Below are positions 8,083-16,975 of a stretch of DNA of 64,000 nucleotides, in pieces. A model generated the notes under the pieces. That model was not told the origin of the DNA, searched no databases, and was given only the letters and a program-made list of their open reading frames with translations. The stretch comes from Lachnospiraceae bacterium UBA7205 (GTDB lineage: Bacteria > Bacillota > Clostridia > Lachnospirales > Lachnospiraceae), in assembly GCA_002490665.1 (NCBI GenBank), contig DKUL01000001.1:92969-156968 (forward strand), given 5' to 3'. Made by a program: the position numbers and the translations under genes. How positions within the stretch are numbered: the stretch's first letter is position 1; each line of letters begins with the position of its first letter.

Positions 8083-8802
8083 ATGTTGCACATAGCAATT
8101 TGTGATGATGATAAGGCAGCCGTGGAAAGCCATAAGGACATTACGGAAAATTGCCTGAAAAACTGCGGCAGCATTGGAAAAGTGGAAGCCTATACATCCA
8201 GTGACAATCTGCTTTACGATATTACCGAGGACGGATTCTTCTTTGATTTGATTTTGCTGGACATCGAAATGCCGGAAAGCACCGGCATGGAAATTGCGGA
8301 GAAAATCAAGCCTTATCTGCCGAACGTGAAAATCATTTTTATTACTTCCCATATCGAATATGCCATAGACGCCTTTGAGCTGTCCATTTTCCGGTATGTC
8401 CCCAAAAGCGATATGGAAAAACGCCTTCCTGCTGCCATACAGGACGCAATAAAACTGATTGCGCTCGAGGATGGAAAAACCTATATTATCCAGACAAACA
8501 GCCGCCTTGAGAAAATTCCATATCGTGATATTTACTACATTGAGCGGGATGGAAAAAATGCAAGCATTGCCGCCGCCGGCGGAATATCCAAAGTAAGGAA
8601 AAGTCTGCAGCAGGTTTACTCGGAACTGGGAGCTGATGAGTTTATATTTATTGACCGGGGATGTATCGCAAATATGATACAGATTATGCAGATTAAAGAC
8701 GGCATGGCGGTATTAAAAAATGGGGAATTTCTCCCCATAAGCCGCTCTCATTTGCAGGAAGTCAAAGAGCAGATTAACCATTATTGGGGGATGCATATAT
8801 GA
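8083..8802 (+). CDS. LytTR-family response regulator (AgrA-like)
   Basis: A 239-residue regulator: receiver domain with DDD at 8-10 and phospho-acceptor Asp60 in LILLDIEMPES, then a LytTR DNA-binding domain (about 140-236) with the IPYRDIYYIERDGKNA and FIDRGCIANM regions of the family. A GAGGTGAG ribosome site precedes the ATG. The stop overlaps the start of the downstream GHKL kinase in an ATGA, the common AgrC/AgrA arrangement. It probably controls the downstream small-protein/ABC transporter operon, from which it is separated by a terminator. Confidence 0.9.
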   Translation: MLHIAICDDDKAAVESHKDITENCLKNCGSIGKVEAYTSSDNLLYDITEDGFFFDLILLDIEMPESTGMEIAEKIKPYLPNVKIIFITSHIEYAIDAFELSIFRYVPKSDMEKRLPAAIQDAIKLIALEDGKTYIIQTNSRLEKIPYRDIYYIERDGKNASIAAAGGISKVRKSLQQVYSELGADEFIFIDRGCIANMIQIMQIKDGMAVLKNGEFLPISRSHLQEVKEQINHYWGMHI

Positions 8803-10100
8803 CAGGATGGCTTATTTTCTTTTCAAACATTATGGCCGCAAGTGTGCGGACGATTGCAGGCATGTTTCTGATTTATCGGCTGCTTGCTGCCAGAAAGCCA
8901 GGCAGGAACCGTATCATAACAACCGCTTCCGGCACTGTTGTAATTTCAGCGCTATTGTCCATAACAGGGTCGCCCGACTACTATCGCATGGTCTTAGAAA
9001 TACTCTGGATTGCCGTCTGCGCCAGCCATTTTCAAGGCGCTTCTGCCAGAATGAGCCTTTTTGTAAGCGTGTTCTATGAGATTGCGGTTTCTTTGTGTCA
9101 GTTTCTTGTTGCGGCATGGTTCGGTGTGATATTCCGTTTATCCGCATTTCCTGATTACAGCACAGCCTGCGGGCAGATTTCCGTCTGGCTGTTCCACACA
9201 CTGCTGATAGCCAGCGCACTGTACATCAGTAAAAAGCCCAATATGACAGGCAAAGATACGTTCCGTTTTATGTCAGTCGTTGTCGTTGTCGCCTTTATCG
9301 CAGTTATCACCTTGTCACAGCAGACAATCCTTCCCATTGCGGATGACACACTGGACATGTGGACAATTTTAGCCGTTGTTTCCATGATGTCCGTCTTGAT
9401 ATTTCACATGAACCGGCAATACGAGGCTGAGAAAGAGCTTGCACGGCTAAAAGCAGAGCAGGCGGAGCTATTGGAACGCGACTACACGACGCTGAACAAT
9501 GCCTATGCAGTCAACGCAAAACTATTCCATGATTTTCATAACCATATTGGAATTTTGCAGCAGCTTCTTTCCCATTCCAAACTGAAAGCTGCCATGCAGT
9601 ACCTTGACGAGCTTCAGGCCCCGGTATTGGAAATGACCGAAACTGTATGGACGGGCGATGAAACGGTGGATTATATCATCAACAGTAAAGCGATAACGGC
9701 AAAAGAACGCGGCATACAGTATCAGGCACAGGTTGAATTTCCACGCCATACAAATCTGCGAAGCGCCGATTTATGTGCCGTATTGGGAAATCTCCTGGAT
9801 AATGCGCTGGAAGCGGCGCAGCAGATACCGGAAAAAGAGGAACGGTTTGTTCATCTTACAATACGCCGTATCAACCAAATGCTGGTCATAAAAGTGGAGA
9901 ACAGCTTTTGCAATCCCCCTGTTTTCGGGGACGGTGCCTTCATAACCTCAAAGGAAAAAAATGGTTTGCATGGCTGGGGGCTGAAAAGCGCACAGACCGC
10001 CACTGAAAAGTACGACGGTATGGTACAGACTTCTTACACAGATAACATATTCCGGGCTGTTGCCACGCTGTCCTATCAATGTATATCCGGATTACAATAA
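8799..10100 (+). CDS. GHKL sensor histidine kinase (AgrC-like)
   Basis: A 433-residue kinase with about six N-terminal membrane helices (about 1-205), a coiled-coil linker (about 206-235), a phosphorylation region LFHDFHNHIGILQQL, and a GHKL ATPase with N-box LLDNALEAA and G-box GLHGWGLKSA. The ATG at 8799 is preferred because it forms an ATGA overlap with the regulator and has GGGGG about eight bases upstream; a TTG 15 bases earlier is a possible but weaker start. The membrane sensor suggests a peptide signal, yet no AgrB/AgrD genes are seen near it. Confidence 0.88.
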   Translation: MTGWLIFFSNIMAASVRTIAGMFLIYRLLAARKPGRNRIITTASGTVVISALLSITGSPDYYRMVLEILWIAVCASHFQGASARMSLFVSVFYEIAVSLCQFLVAAWFGVIFRLSAFPDYSTACGQISVWLFHTLLIASALYISKKPNMTGKDTFRFMSVVVVVAFIAVITLSQQTILPIADDTLDMWTILAVVSMMSVLIFHMNRQYEAEKELARLKAEQAELLERDYTTLNNAYAVNAKLFHDFHNHIGILQQLLSHSKLKAAMQYLDELQAPVLEMTETVWTGDETVDYIINSKAITAKERGIQYQAQVEFPRHTNLRSADLCAVLGNLLDNALEAAQQIPEKEERFVHLTIRRINQMLVIKVENSFCNPPVFGDGAFITSKEKNGLHGWGLKSAQTATEKYDGMVQTSYTDNIFRAVATLSYQCISGLQ

Positions 10101-10121
10101 AAAACACACCTTATGGACAAA

Positions 10122-10162
10122 AACCTACCGATTGCGGACACTTCCGCACAAGGTTCTTTTTT
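10122..10162 (+). terminator. Rho-independent terminator after the LytTR/GHKL pair
   Basis: An outer stem AACCT/AGGTT and an inner stem TGCGGA/TCCGCA are followed by TTCTTTTTT. It separates the two-component genes from the small-protein/ABC operon, and a -10-like TATGAT lies just beyond it. Confidence 0.75.
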
Positions 10163-10215
10163 CGGTTATGATACAGATACAGCAAAACAAAGTATATGCG
10201 GAGGAGGTAACAATT

Positions 10216-10386
10216 ATGCGTCATGTACTGATTCGTGGAATCATGGGGTTGATTTGGCTGGCAGCAGCCATCATAAGCGGCGTGTCCGGTAACTTTGAAA
10301 TGAGTGCGCTCTATGTCATTTTAGGCGGTGTATTCCTGTATTCTGCCTGCACAACATGGAAGAAAGACTACAAGGGAGGCAGATGA
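10216..10386 (+). CDS. Small two-helix membrane protein heading an ABC transporter operon
   Basis: A 56-residue protein starting MRHVLIRGIMG, with two membrane helices (about residues 5-22 and 27-44) and a basic tail ending KKDYKGGR. The start is fixed by a very strong GGAGGAGG ribosome site; longer in-frame starts upstream cross the terminator and are rejected. The ABC ATPase gene begins one base after its stop. No family recognised with certainty; similar tiny membrane proteins occur beside LytTR-controlled ABC-2 exporters in Clostridia and may be transporter subunits or peptide-related, which is inference. Confidence 0.75.
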   Translation: MRHVLIRGIMGLIWLAAAIISGVSGNFEMSALYVILGGVFLYSACTTWKKDYKGGR

Positions 10387-10387
10387 A

Positions 10388-11095
10388 ATGGGCGCAGCTG
10401 TTCTGACCGTCAACAATTTAAATGCATGGTATGGGAAAGGAAAAATGGCGCTCGCAGATTTTTCCCTGGAATTAGCCGAACAGGAAACAGCAGGGCTAAT
10501 CGGGCTGAATGGCGCCGGAAAAACAACATTTATGAAAACGCTGTCCGGTCTGCTCCCTACCTTTCGCTCTGAGGGCATCCTGCTTTCCGGTAAGCCTGTA
10601 AGCCCAGGGAAACAGGCATTCAAGAGGTGTCGTTACACTGTGTTTGCAGAGGATCATTCTTTTCCATATTTTACATTCCGGGAATATCTGTCTTATGTGT
10701 TCTCTGCTTACAAAAAAGATATCCCCGACATATCAGAGCTGGTACAAGGATTTCATTTTGGGGATTATACGGATATTTTGTTAAAAGACCTGTCGACAGG
10801 CAACCGGAAAAAGGCATTCCTGATTACTGCTTTTGCATTAAAGCCAAGGTTGCTTTTCCTTGATGAGCCGGTCAACGGACTGGATTTTCAAAGCACTGAA
10901 TATTTGTACCAGAAAATTGCAGGTTATAAGGAACATGGAACAGTCCTGTTTTCTTCTCACATTCTGGAGAGTATTACGCTAACTTGCGACCGTGTATTTG
11001 TTCTGGAAAACGGAAAAATCAGGCAGACATTTGAACATGGGCAGATGAATGCCGCAGACATCCGGGAGGCACTGCGTTATGAAAATGACATTTAA
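10388..11095 (+). CDS. ABC transporter ATP-binding protein (ABC-2 type exporter)
   Basis: A 235-residue ATPase with Walker A GLNGAGKT, a variant signature LSTGNRKK in place of LSGGQ, Walker B LLFLDEPVNGLD and an H-loop SSHIL. The start ATGGGCGCAG is set by GGGAGG eight bases upstream. It sits between the 56-residue membrane protein and a membrane protein that overlaps its 3' end by 17 bases, so the three are one operon. Probably exports or gives immunity to a peptide sensed by the upstream kinase; substrate unknown. Confidence 0.86.
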   Translation: MGAAVLTVNNLNAWYGKGKMALADFSLELAEQETAGLIGLNGAGKTTFMKTLSGLLPTFRSEGILLSGKPVSPGKQAFKRCRYTVFAEDHSFPYFTFREYLSYVFSAYKKDIPDISELVQGFHFGDYTDILLKDLSTGNRKKAFLITAFALKPRLLFLDEPVNGLDFQSTEYLYQKIAGYKEHGTVLFSSHILESITLTCDRVFVLENGKIRQTFEHGQMNAADIREALRYENDI

Positions 11096-12218
11096 GGCTT
11101 TTGCCAAAAATCTGTTTGGAGCAAAATATGAAAGACTACAGCGCAGCATTTTTGTCTGTCTGATTGTGTTCTGGGGTCTGCATATCACGGACTGGAAAAT
11201 ACAAATCGCACCGTTTATCCGATACCTCATGTTAAGCTTCCTTACTGCCGGTGTGATGTGGCAGACCCTTTGTGCGGAAGAGAATGCCGCCAGAATGCAG
11301 AATATGCTCATGCTTCCGTTTGATAACCGGAATTTTGTTAACTCCTATATTGCCGCCTTGGGCGCTTACACGATTTTTACAAGGACAGCAACACTTTTTA
11401 TAGTCTTACTTGCGGTTTCCGACTGGAAGCCCATAGAAATTGGGGGAAGTGCAGTTTGCACCATAAATGCAGTCCTTATGACTGCTGCTATCTATTCCTT
11501 AAAAAAATACTGGTATGTGTGTATTCCTTGGGCGGTTACAGTAGTTGCAGGCATTCTGCTATTCGGAAATACGGCATGGATGCTGCCGCCCTTAATTGTC
11601 AGCAGCATATTTGCTGCCATACACTTACAGCGAACAGACGGATACATCTTTTGTTCCCAGAAAGAGCAAAAAAGTTACCGCTTGAAACAGCACAGGCACT
11701 TCGCTGTATGGCGGTACCTATTCAGGTATCTGGGCTGTCATAAAAATTACCTGATGAATACTGCTATTATGTGGTGTGTGGCTCTCGTATTGCCATACTT
11801 TCTGGGAAAAATGGAAAACCTGGCTGTCGTTCCGATGGGCTTTGCGATTTTGTCCATAAATACCCCGGTCTGCATTCTGCTATCCTGCGACCCGGATTTG
11901 GAGCAGGCAGTTCGCTTTTTACCCGGTCAAAAGAAAGCGTTTTGTATACCATACTGCCTGTTTATCTTTGTCTGCAATATGGCTGCAAATGCCATTTTTC
12001 TTTGTAGCTGGCAAAACGGTATTACTGCTTTCATGATTGTAACCGCTGTTTTCTTTGCCCTGCAAAGTGCAATTTTATCCGTACTGCTGGAATGGTTTTT
12101 TCCGATTCGAAACTGGAAAACCGAGAGCGACCTATGGCATCACCCACGAAAATATATTGTTCCGGCAATTATGCTGTTGATTGCCGCAGCAGCCTATTCT
12201 CACAATAGCTCCCTATAG
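11079..12218 (+). CDS. ABC-2 type transporter membrane protein
   Basis: A 379-residue membrane protein with roughly ten hydrophobic segments and no catalytic motif. The start at 11079 follows GGGAGG by ten bases and lies inside the end of the ATPase gene, indicating coupling. Its role as partner permease rests on position and topology, since ABC-2 permeases diverge quickly. The 3' end overlaps the convergent dipeptidase gene by 19 bases. Confidence 0.8.
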   Translation: MKMTFKAFAKNLFGAKYERLQRSIFVCLIVFWGLHITDWKIQIAPFIRYLMLSFLTAGVMWQTLCAEENAARMQNMLMLPFDNRNFVNSYIAALGAYTIFTRTATLFIVLLAVSDWKPIEIGGSAVCTINAVLMTAAIYSLKKYWYVCIPWAVTVVAGILLFGNTAWMLPPLIVSSIFAAIHLQRTDGYIFCSQKEQKSYRLKQHRHFAVWRYLFRYLGCHKNYLMNTAIMWCVALVLPYFLGKMENLAVVPMGFAILSINTPVCILLSCDPDLEQAVRFLPGQKKAFCIPYCLFIFVCNMAANAIFLCSWQNGITAFMIVTAVFFALQSAILSVLLEWFFPIRNWKTESDLWHHPRKYIVPAIMLLIAAAAYSHNSSL

Positions 12219-13192
12219 ACCCGCATCACGTTGCGGTACAGGATGTCGTCAATTACTTCTTGTGAAAAATGCTGCCGCTCAAGCTCCTCCGCAAGCTTAT
12301 GTACCTGGGAACAGTCCTGTATGTCTAGCTCACCGCCAATGCCATCGAAATCAGAGCCAAGCCCAAGGCACTCGTGTCCGCCCACGTTAATCATGTGCCG
12401 TGCATGCGCCGCCATCCGTGACACAGTAGAATGGCTGTCATTCGTTTCATTTAAAAAGCATCCGTAATAGTTTAGTCCAATGACGCCGCCCCTGTCCGCT
12501 ATTGCCCTTATCATATCATCCGTCAGGTTTCTGGCATGGCCGCACAGGGCACGCGCGTTGGAATGGCTCGCGACAAAGGGCTTTTTGGTGTTCCTTACAA
12601 TATCCCAGAACCCCCTGTCGGACAGGTGTGACACATCGACAATCATCCCCAGCTCCTGCATCCGCTCTATAAAAAGAAAACCTTTTTCAGTCAGCCCCTT
12701 AGAACCGTCAAACAGCGGAAATCCTTTTTCTGTGCCAGCCGGCGTTTCTTCCAGAAACAGGTTGGGCGACGCAAGCTCATTCGGGTAATTCCATGTCAGC
12801 GTCATCATCCGTGCCCCCAGCTGATACAGTTTCTCAAGATGCGCAATCTGTCCCTTACAGCATCCCCCTTCCTCTATTGTCATCAGGGCAGACATCTTTC
12901 CGTCCTTCTCATTTTCAAGAATTTCGCCATGCGTTTTTATGACACATATGTCACTTTTATTCTTCTCCATCTCATCATAAAATACATCCATTAATTCCTG
13001 CACATAAAGGAATGGGTCAATCCCCTTTTTCAGGTCAACATACATGGCAAAGTTCTGAAGCAGATACCCCGCCTGCCGCATCCTCTGGATATCCATATGT
13101 AGATTATTACGAGAGAGCTGCTGCGGACTATCGGTCTTTTTGCTCTCCCATATCTCGGAAATCGTGTCGCAGTGCATATCTGCTATTTTCAT
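12200..13192 (-). CDS. Membrane dipeptidase family (peptidase M19) Zn dipeptidase
   Basis: A 330-residue protein beginning MKIADMHCDT; the early HxD pair binds zinc. It continues with LMTIEEGG (bridging Glu), VDVSHLSDRGFWD, PFVASHSNARALCGHARN and LGLGSDFDG, the ordered motifs of renal-dipeptidase-like enzymes that cleave dipeptides, often with a D- or dehydro-residue. The start is set by GGAG six bases before this ATG. No signal peptide, so it acts in the cytoplasm. Longer in-frame starts would read through a 16-bp inverted repeat and are unlikely. Confidence 0.92.
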   Translation of the reverse strand: MKIADMHCDTISEIWESKKTDSPQQLSRNNLHMDIQRMRQAGYLLQNFAMYVDLKKGIDPFLYVQELMDVFYDEMEKNKSDICVIKTHGEILENEKDGKMSALMTIEEGGCCKGQIAHLEKLYQLGARMMTLTWNYPNELASPNLFLEETPAGTEKGFPLFDGSKGLTEKGFLFIERMQELGMIVDVSHLSDRGFWDIVRNTKKPFVASHSNARALCGHARNLTDDMIRAIADRGGVIGLNYYGCFLNETNDSHSTVSRMAAHARHMINVGGHECLGLGSDFDGIGGELDIQDCSQVHKLAEELERQHFSQEVIDDILYRNVMRVYRELL

Positions 13193-13242
13193 CTTATTCT
13201 CCATTCTTATAAGTCTTGAAAAGCCTATACTCCTTTCATATG

Positions 13243-13288
13243 CCAAAGCCCCATGAAATAGACTCTGTACTGTTTCATGGGGCTTTGG
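13243..13288. repeat. Perfect 16-bp inverted repeat between dipeptidase and rubredoxin genes
   Basis: CCAAAGCCCCATGAAA (13243-13258) and its exact complement (13273-13288) flank a 14-base loop. It lies just 3' of the flavin reductase-rubredoxin gene and could end that transcript, but there is no T-run on either strand, so it may instead be a processing or RNA-stability element. Confidence 0.6.
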
Positions 13289-13314
13289 TATGGAAAATGA
13301 TTCTTCGTCCATTT

Positions 13315-13920
13315 TTATTCAATCCGTTTGAAGTCCGATGCCGGATGCTTGCACCATGGACATACAAAATCGTCCGGGAGGACATCTCCCTCATAGATGT
13401 AACCGCACACTGTACAGATAAATCCCTTTTTCTTCTCTGCTGCCGCGGGCGCTGTCTTGATGTTTTTCTGGTAATAGCTGTATGTCACGGAGCTGTCCTC
13501 CGACAATACGGCGCCGTCTGTCACGTCCGCGAGGAAGAGGGTGTGTGTGCCAAGGTCTATGGATGAGACAACCTTTGCGGACAAAAATGCGTTGGTCTCC
13601 TCCGCGATGTAAATGACTCCGTTTTCGGCACGCTGATAAATAACTGTCTCTGTCTTGTCGACATCCGCACCACTCTGGAAACCCCAGTGTTTGTAAGTGT
13701 CAAACTTGGATTTTTCCGTCAGAATCGACACATTAAATACACCTGTCCGCACAATCATGTCATGCGTGTAATTTTTCTTGTTCACTGCCACCACGATACG
13801 GTTTGGCTCCGTCGTAACCTGTGACACGGTGTTGACAATACAGCCGTTGTCCTTGTCACCCTCCTTTGCAGTCAGGATAAACAGTCCGTAAGTCAAATTG
13901 TACATTGCTTTCTTATCCAT
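13315..13920 (-). CDS. Flavin reductase-rubredoxin fusion (high-molecular-weight rubredoxin type)
   Basis: A 201-residue protein with an N-terminal FMN-binding flavin reductase-like domain (about 1-150; it starts at the usual YGLF/VSQVTTEPNRIVVAVN segment), an Ala/Lys linker (about 155-162) and a C-terminal rubredoxin with CTVCGYIYEGD and CPWC supplying four iron-binding cysteines. In Moorella-type anaerobes such proteins pass electrons from NAD(P)H to flavodiiron proteins and so protect against O2 or NO. No flavodiiron partner is seen nearby. It appears to be its own unit, followed by an inverted repeat. Confidence 0.9.
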   Translation of the reverse strand: MDKKAMYNLTYGLFILTAKEGDKDNGCIVNTVSQVTTEPNRIVVAVNKKNYTHDMIVRTGVFNVSILTEKSKFDTYKHWGFQSGADVDKTETVIYQRAENGVIYIAEETNAFLSAKVVSSIDLGTHTLFLADVTDGAVLSEDSSVTYSYYQKNIKTAPAAAEKKKGFICTVCGYIYEGDVLPDDFVCPWCKHPASDFKRIE

Positions 13921-14034
13921 ATAACATTCCTCCTTTATTTTCTCTCGTTTATCGCCAGCCCTTTCAGAACTGCCAGTTGAATCGCTCTTATCATTTTCTT
14001 ACCGTTTCATCATACCACATAGTCAGTATAGGTT

Positions 14035-14922
14035 TCAACTTAATTCCTTGATAAAGGAATGCGGCGTCACATGGTATTTTTTCTTAAATGCCCTGTGAAA
14101 ATAGGACAGGTTGCGAAACCCTACGGAAAGCGAGACATCCAGAATGGACGTATTTCCTTTCTCGAACAGCTCCACCGACTTTTCCAGCCGGAGGTTATTA
14201 ATATATTCCACACAGGTCATACTCATGTGCTTTTTAAAAAAGCGCATAAAATGATAGTCACTAAAATAGCATAGCTTCGCCAGGTCCGACACGGAAATCG
14301 GCTCTGCATAGTGCAGTTCGATATAGTCAAGCACCTGTTTTAGCTTGTCAGATGAAACCCTTGCGCCCGGGGAAGCATTTCCGCCCCGGTACTGTAAGAG
14401 CAGAAAAACAACCTGTAAAAAAAGGGATTTCAGTGCAAGCTCATAGCCGGTGACAGCTTTATCATACAGTGACGTAATCTGACCAAAAATTTTCCGCAGG
14501 GAGGCATAGGCAGGATGCTCCGGCGTTATCAGGCATGGCAGGGAAAACTCCTGGTTCATAATTGGCGTAAGATAGCGCGTCGAGCAGATGTCTGTGGAAT
14601 TTCCGCCAAGAAAATTCATGTGAAACACATACGTCTCGGAATACGTCTCCGCCTCCTCCCCCGCACCGCGTGTTATGGAATGCAGAAGAAGCGGCGGGAC
14701 AAACAAAATGTCCCCCTCCTTCACCTCATATTCCACAAAATCAATCTGATAAATACAGCTTCCTCCCGTAATCAGCGTGAGCTCCGCCTCCTCGTGCCAA
14801 TGGATTGTGACGGACGGATAATCACTGGCAAGCCGCGTCATATACTTCTGGACTGGAAAAAAGGCTTCTCCATGTTTTGCGTTTTCCTTTTGTTCCATGG
14901 AAGGAAAATAGTGTTTCTTCAT
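14035..14922 (-). CDS. AraC-family transcriptional regulator with cupin sensor domain
   Basis: A 295-residue protein: N-terminal cupin-like sugar-sensing domain (about 35-150, including HWHEEAELTLI) and a C-terminal AraC double helix-turn-helix (about 190-290, with ISVSDLAKLCYFSDYHFMRF and SVGFRNLSYFHRAFKK). The start MKKHYFP is set by GAGAGG about seven bases upstream. It is divergent from the GH13 glucosidase gene and very probably controls it in response to a sugar. Confidence 0.9.
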   Translation of the reverse strand: MKKHYFPSMEQKENAKHGEAFFPVQKYMTRLASDYPSVTIHWHEEAELTLITGGSCIYQIDFVEYEVKEGDILFVPPLLLHSITRGAGEEAETYSETYVFHMNFLGGNSTDICSTRYLTPIMNQEFSLPCLITPEHPAYASLRKIFGQITSLYDKAVTGYELALKSLFLQVVFLLLQYRGGNASPGARVSSDKLKQVLDYIELHYAEPISVSDLAKLCYFSDYHFMRFFKKHMSMTCVEYINNLRLEKSVELFEKGNTSILDVSLSVGFRNLSYFHRAFKKKYHVTPHSFIKELS

Positions 14923-15279
14923 AAAATACCTCTCATTAAATCCTGCCGCGCGGCAGCAAAATCCGCAGTTTTGTGTCAAAAAAAGAAAAAATTTTACAAG
15001 ATTAATAAAAAAATTCCCTTTATAATAGCAGTATACTACATCTGGCAAAATAGCGCAATTAATTTATACCGGGCGGTCAGCCTTTTCGACGTTACTGTCC
15101 ACTCCGTTCCAGTGACGAGTAAAAATCCATGCAAAATTTGCTTCGCAAATGGATTTTTACTTGAAAGCTGTATGTTTTCTCACGTGGCTTGAAAAGCCAT
15201 AATTAGCAGTAAATGCTAAACCCTGTGTGCACAGTAACTTTTCGACCGTCAATATATCAATTTACGGAGGACATTTCAC
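14923..15279. other. Divergent regulatory region between AraC and GH13 genes, rich in stem-loops
   Basis: This 357-base gap holds no coding frame I accept. It contains GTAAAAATCCAT (15119-15130) facing ATGGATTTTTAC (15149-15160) around an inner GCAAA-type hairpin, small stems GGCTT/AAGCC and TTAGCA/TGCTAA (about 15186-15218), and GTTACTGT (15091-15098) facing ACAGTAAC about 140 bases later. A 14-mer CACTCCGTTCCAGT (15100-15113) recurs exactly at 44982-44995. Some of these may be AraC sites, others a dispersed repeat. Confidence 0.55.
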
Positions 15280-16965
15280 ATGAATAAAAACTGGTGGCAT
15301 GACAAGGTGGCATATCAAATTTATCCCAAAAGCTTTCTGGATACCAATGGGGACGGTATCGGAGACCTGCGGGGCATTCTTTCCAAACTGGATTATCTGA
15401 AAGCGCTCGGGATAGACATTATCTGGCTCTCTCCCATCTACAAATCCCCATTCGTAGACCAGGGATATGACATTTCAGATTACTATGCCATTGCCGAAGA
15501 ATTTGGAACCATGGAAGAGTTTGACGAGCTGCTGGCAGAGGCAAAAAAGCGGGATATGTATATCATTATGGATTTGGTCATCAACCACTGTTCCGACAAA
15601 CATGAATGGTTCCAGAAAGCATTGGCAGAGCCGGACGGCGAATATGCGGATTACTTTTATTTCCGTCAGGGAAAGAGTGGGAATCCGCCGAGCAACTACC
15701 GTTCTTATTTTGGCGGCAGCTGCTGGGAACCGGTGGCAGGCACGGACAAATATTATTTTCATATGTTTGCAAAAGAACAGCCTGACCTAAACTGGGAAAA
15801 TCCCAGACTGAGGCAGGAGCTTTACCAGATGATAAACTGGTGGCTGGAAAAAGGACTGACTGGATTCCGCATTGATGCCATTATCAACATTAAGAAAAAT
15901 CTTGACTTTCCTGACTTCGAACCGGATGGTCCGGACGGTCTTGCCGGGTGCTGGAAAATGGTCGAAAGCGCCGAGGGCGTGGGGGAATTTTTAGAAGACT
16001 TGAAACAGAATACATTCCAGAAGCATAACGCATTTACTGTCGCCGAAGTATTTAATATGAAAGACGGTGAACTGGCAGACTTTATCGAGGAGAACGGACA
16101 CTTCTCCACCATATTTGACTTCAGCGCCCACTGTCTGAGCGACGGAGAACATGGGTGGTATGATGCCCCGGCCGTCAGCTTTCAGAAGTGGCGGGACACA
16201 ATTATCCATGCACAGCTTGACATCCAAAAATATGGAATGGAAGCAAACATTATCGAAAACCATGACGAGCCAAGGGGCGTGTCCCGCTTTCTCCCGGAAT
16301 ACGCAAGGACACCCGCCGGAACGAAAATGCTCGGCACAGTGAACATCCTGCTGCGCGGCATACCATTTATCTACCAGGGGCAGGAAATCGGCATGCAGAA
16401 CGCGGTGTGGAACAGTATCGAGGAATACGATGACATCAGCACGAAGGACCAGTACCACATTGCCAGGGACGCCGGGCTCTCCGACGCGGAAGCCCTGACA
16501 GTCTGTAGCAGAATGAGCCGGGACAATGCAAGGACACCCATGCAGTGGAACAGCCAGAAAAACGCCGGATTCACGACAGGCACGCCCTGGCTGAAGGTAA
16601 ACGGCAATTATAAGGAAATCAACGTGGAACGCCAGGAAAAGGATGAAGCTTCCGTACTACATTATTATCAAAGGCTTGTGGCATTGCGCAAGTCGCCCGC
16701 GTACAAAGAAGTCTTTACATACGGTACATTTTCCCCGGCATTTGAGCATACAGAAACCGTAATGGCATACTACCGCACCACTGCCGACAAAAAGGTATTG
16801 GTCGCTGCAAACTTTGGCAGGGAGGCAGTCGAGCTGACGCTGGCACACGATATTTGCCATATCCTTTTATCCAATATGGGTGCAGAGGAAACAGATACAT
16901 CCAGCCATATGCTAAGGCTGGAAAGCTGTGAGGTAATTGTTTTGGAATGCGGACAGCCCCTTTAA
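15280..16965 (+). CDS. GH13 alpha-glucosidase (oligo-1,6-glucosidase type)
   Basis: A 561-residue enzyme of the GH13 subfamily 31 type, full length. It starts with the usual KVAYQIYPKSF segment. Catalytic residues are visible: nucleophile Asp199 in GFRIDAI, acid/base Glu256 in TVAEVF and Asp329 in ENHDEPR, nearly the numbering known for Bacillus oligo-1,6-glucosidase. LVINHCSDKHEWF and ARTPMQWN are also present. It hydrolyses terminal alpha-1,6 (and possibly alpha-1,4) glucosidic bonds of isomaltose-like oligosaccharides in the cytoplasm; no signal peptide. GGAGG lies nine bases before the ATG. No sugar transporter accompanies it here; the divergent AraC gene is the likely regulator. Confidence 0.93.
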   Translation: MNKNWWHDKVAYQIYPKSFLDTNGDGIGDLRGILSKLDYLKALGIDIIWLSPIYKSPFVDQGYDISDYYAIAEEFGTMEEFDELLAEAKKRDMYIIMDLVINHCSDKHEWFQKALAEPDGEYADYFYFRQGKSGNPPSNYRSYFGGSCWEPVAGTDKYYFHMFAKEQPDLNWENPRLRQELYQMINWWLEKGLTGFRIDAIINIKKNLDFPDFEPDGPDGLAGCWKMVESAEGVGEFLEDLKQNTFQKHNAFTVAEVFNMKDGELADFIEENGHFSTIFDFSAHCLSDGEHGWYDAPAVSFQKWRDTIIHAQLDIQKYGMEANIIENHDEPRGVSRFLPEYARTPAGTKMLGTVNILLRGIPFIYQGQEIGMQNAVWNSIEEYDDISTKDQYHIARDAGLSDAEALTVCSRMSRDNARTPMQWNSQKNAGFTTGTPWLKVNGNYKEINVERQEKDEASVLHYYQRLVALRKSPAYKEVFTYGTFSPAFEHTETVMAYYRTTADKKVLVAANFGREAVELTLAHDICHILLSNMGAEETDTSSHMLRLESCEVIVLECGQPL

Positions 16966-16974
16966 GGGCTGTCC
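16951..16974. terminator. Short perfect hairpin between convergent GH13 and clpP genes
   Basis: GGACAGCCC and GGGCTGTCC form a nine-pair stem around CTTTAA. It includes the stop codon of the glucosidase and touches the clpP stop. There is no long T-run, so it is a plausible but not classic bidirectional terminator. Confidence 0.55.
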
Positions 16975-16975
16975 G

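Noticed and set aside
13193..13312. Longer start for the dipeptidase reading through the 16-bp inverted repeat
   Set aside because: The frame passes through a perfect hairpin and lacks a ribosome site; the family begins at MKIADMHCDT, which has GGAG six bases upstream.
14923..15192. Plus-strand frame ending within the AraC-GH13 gap and N-terminal extension of the AraC gene
   Set aside because: Both run through AT-rich and hairpin DNA with no ribosome site; the AraC start at 14922 has GAGAGG upstream.
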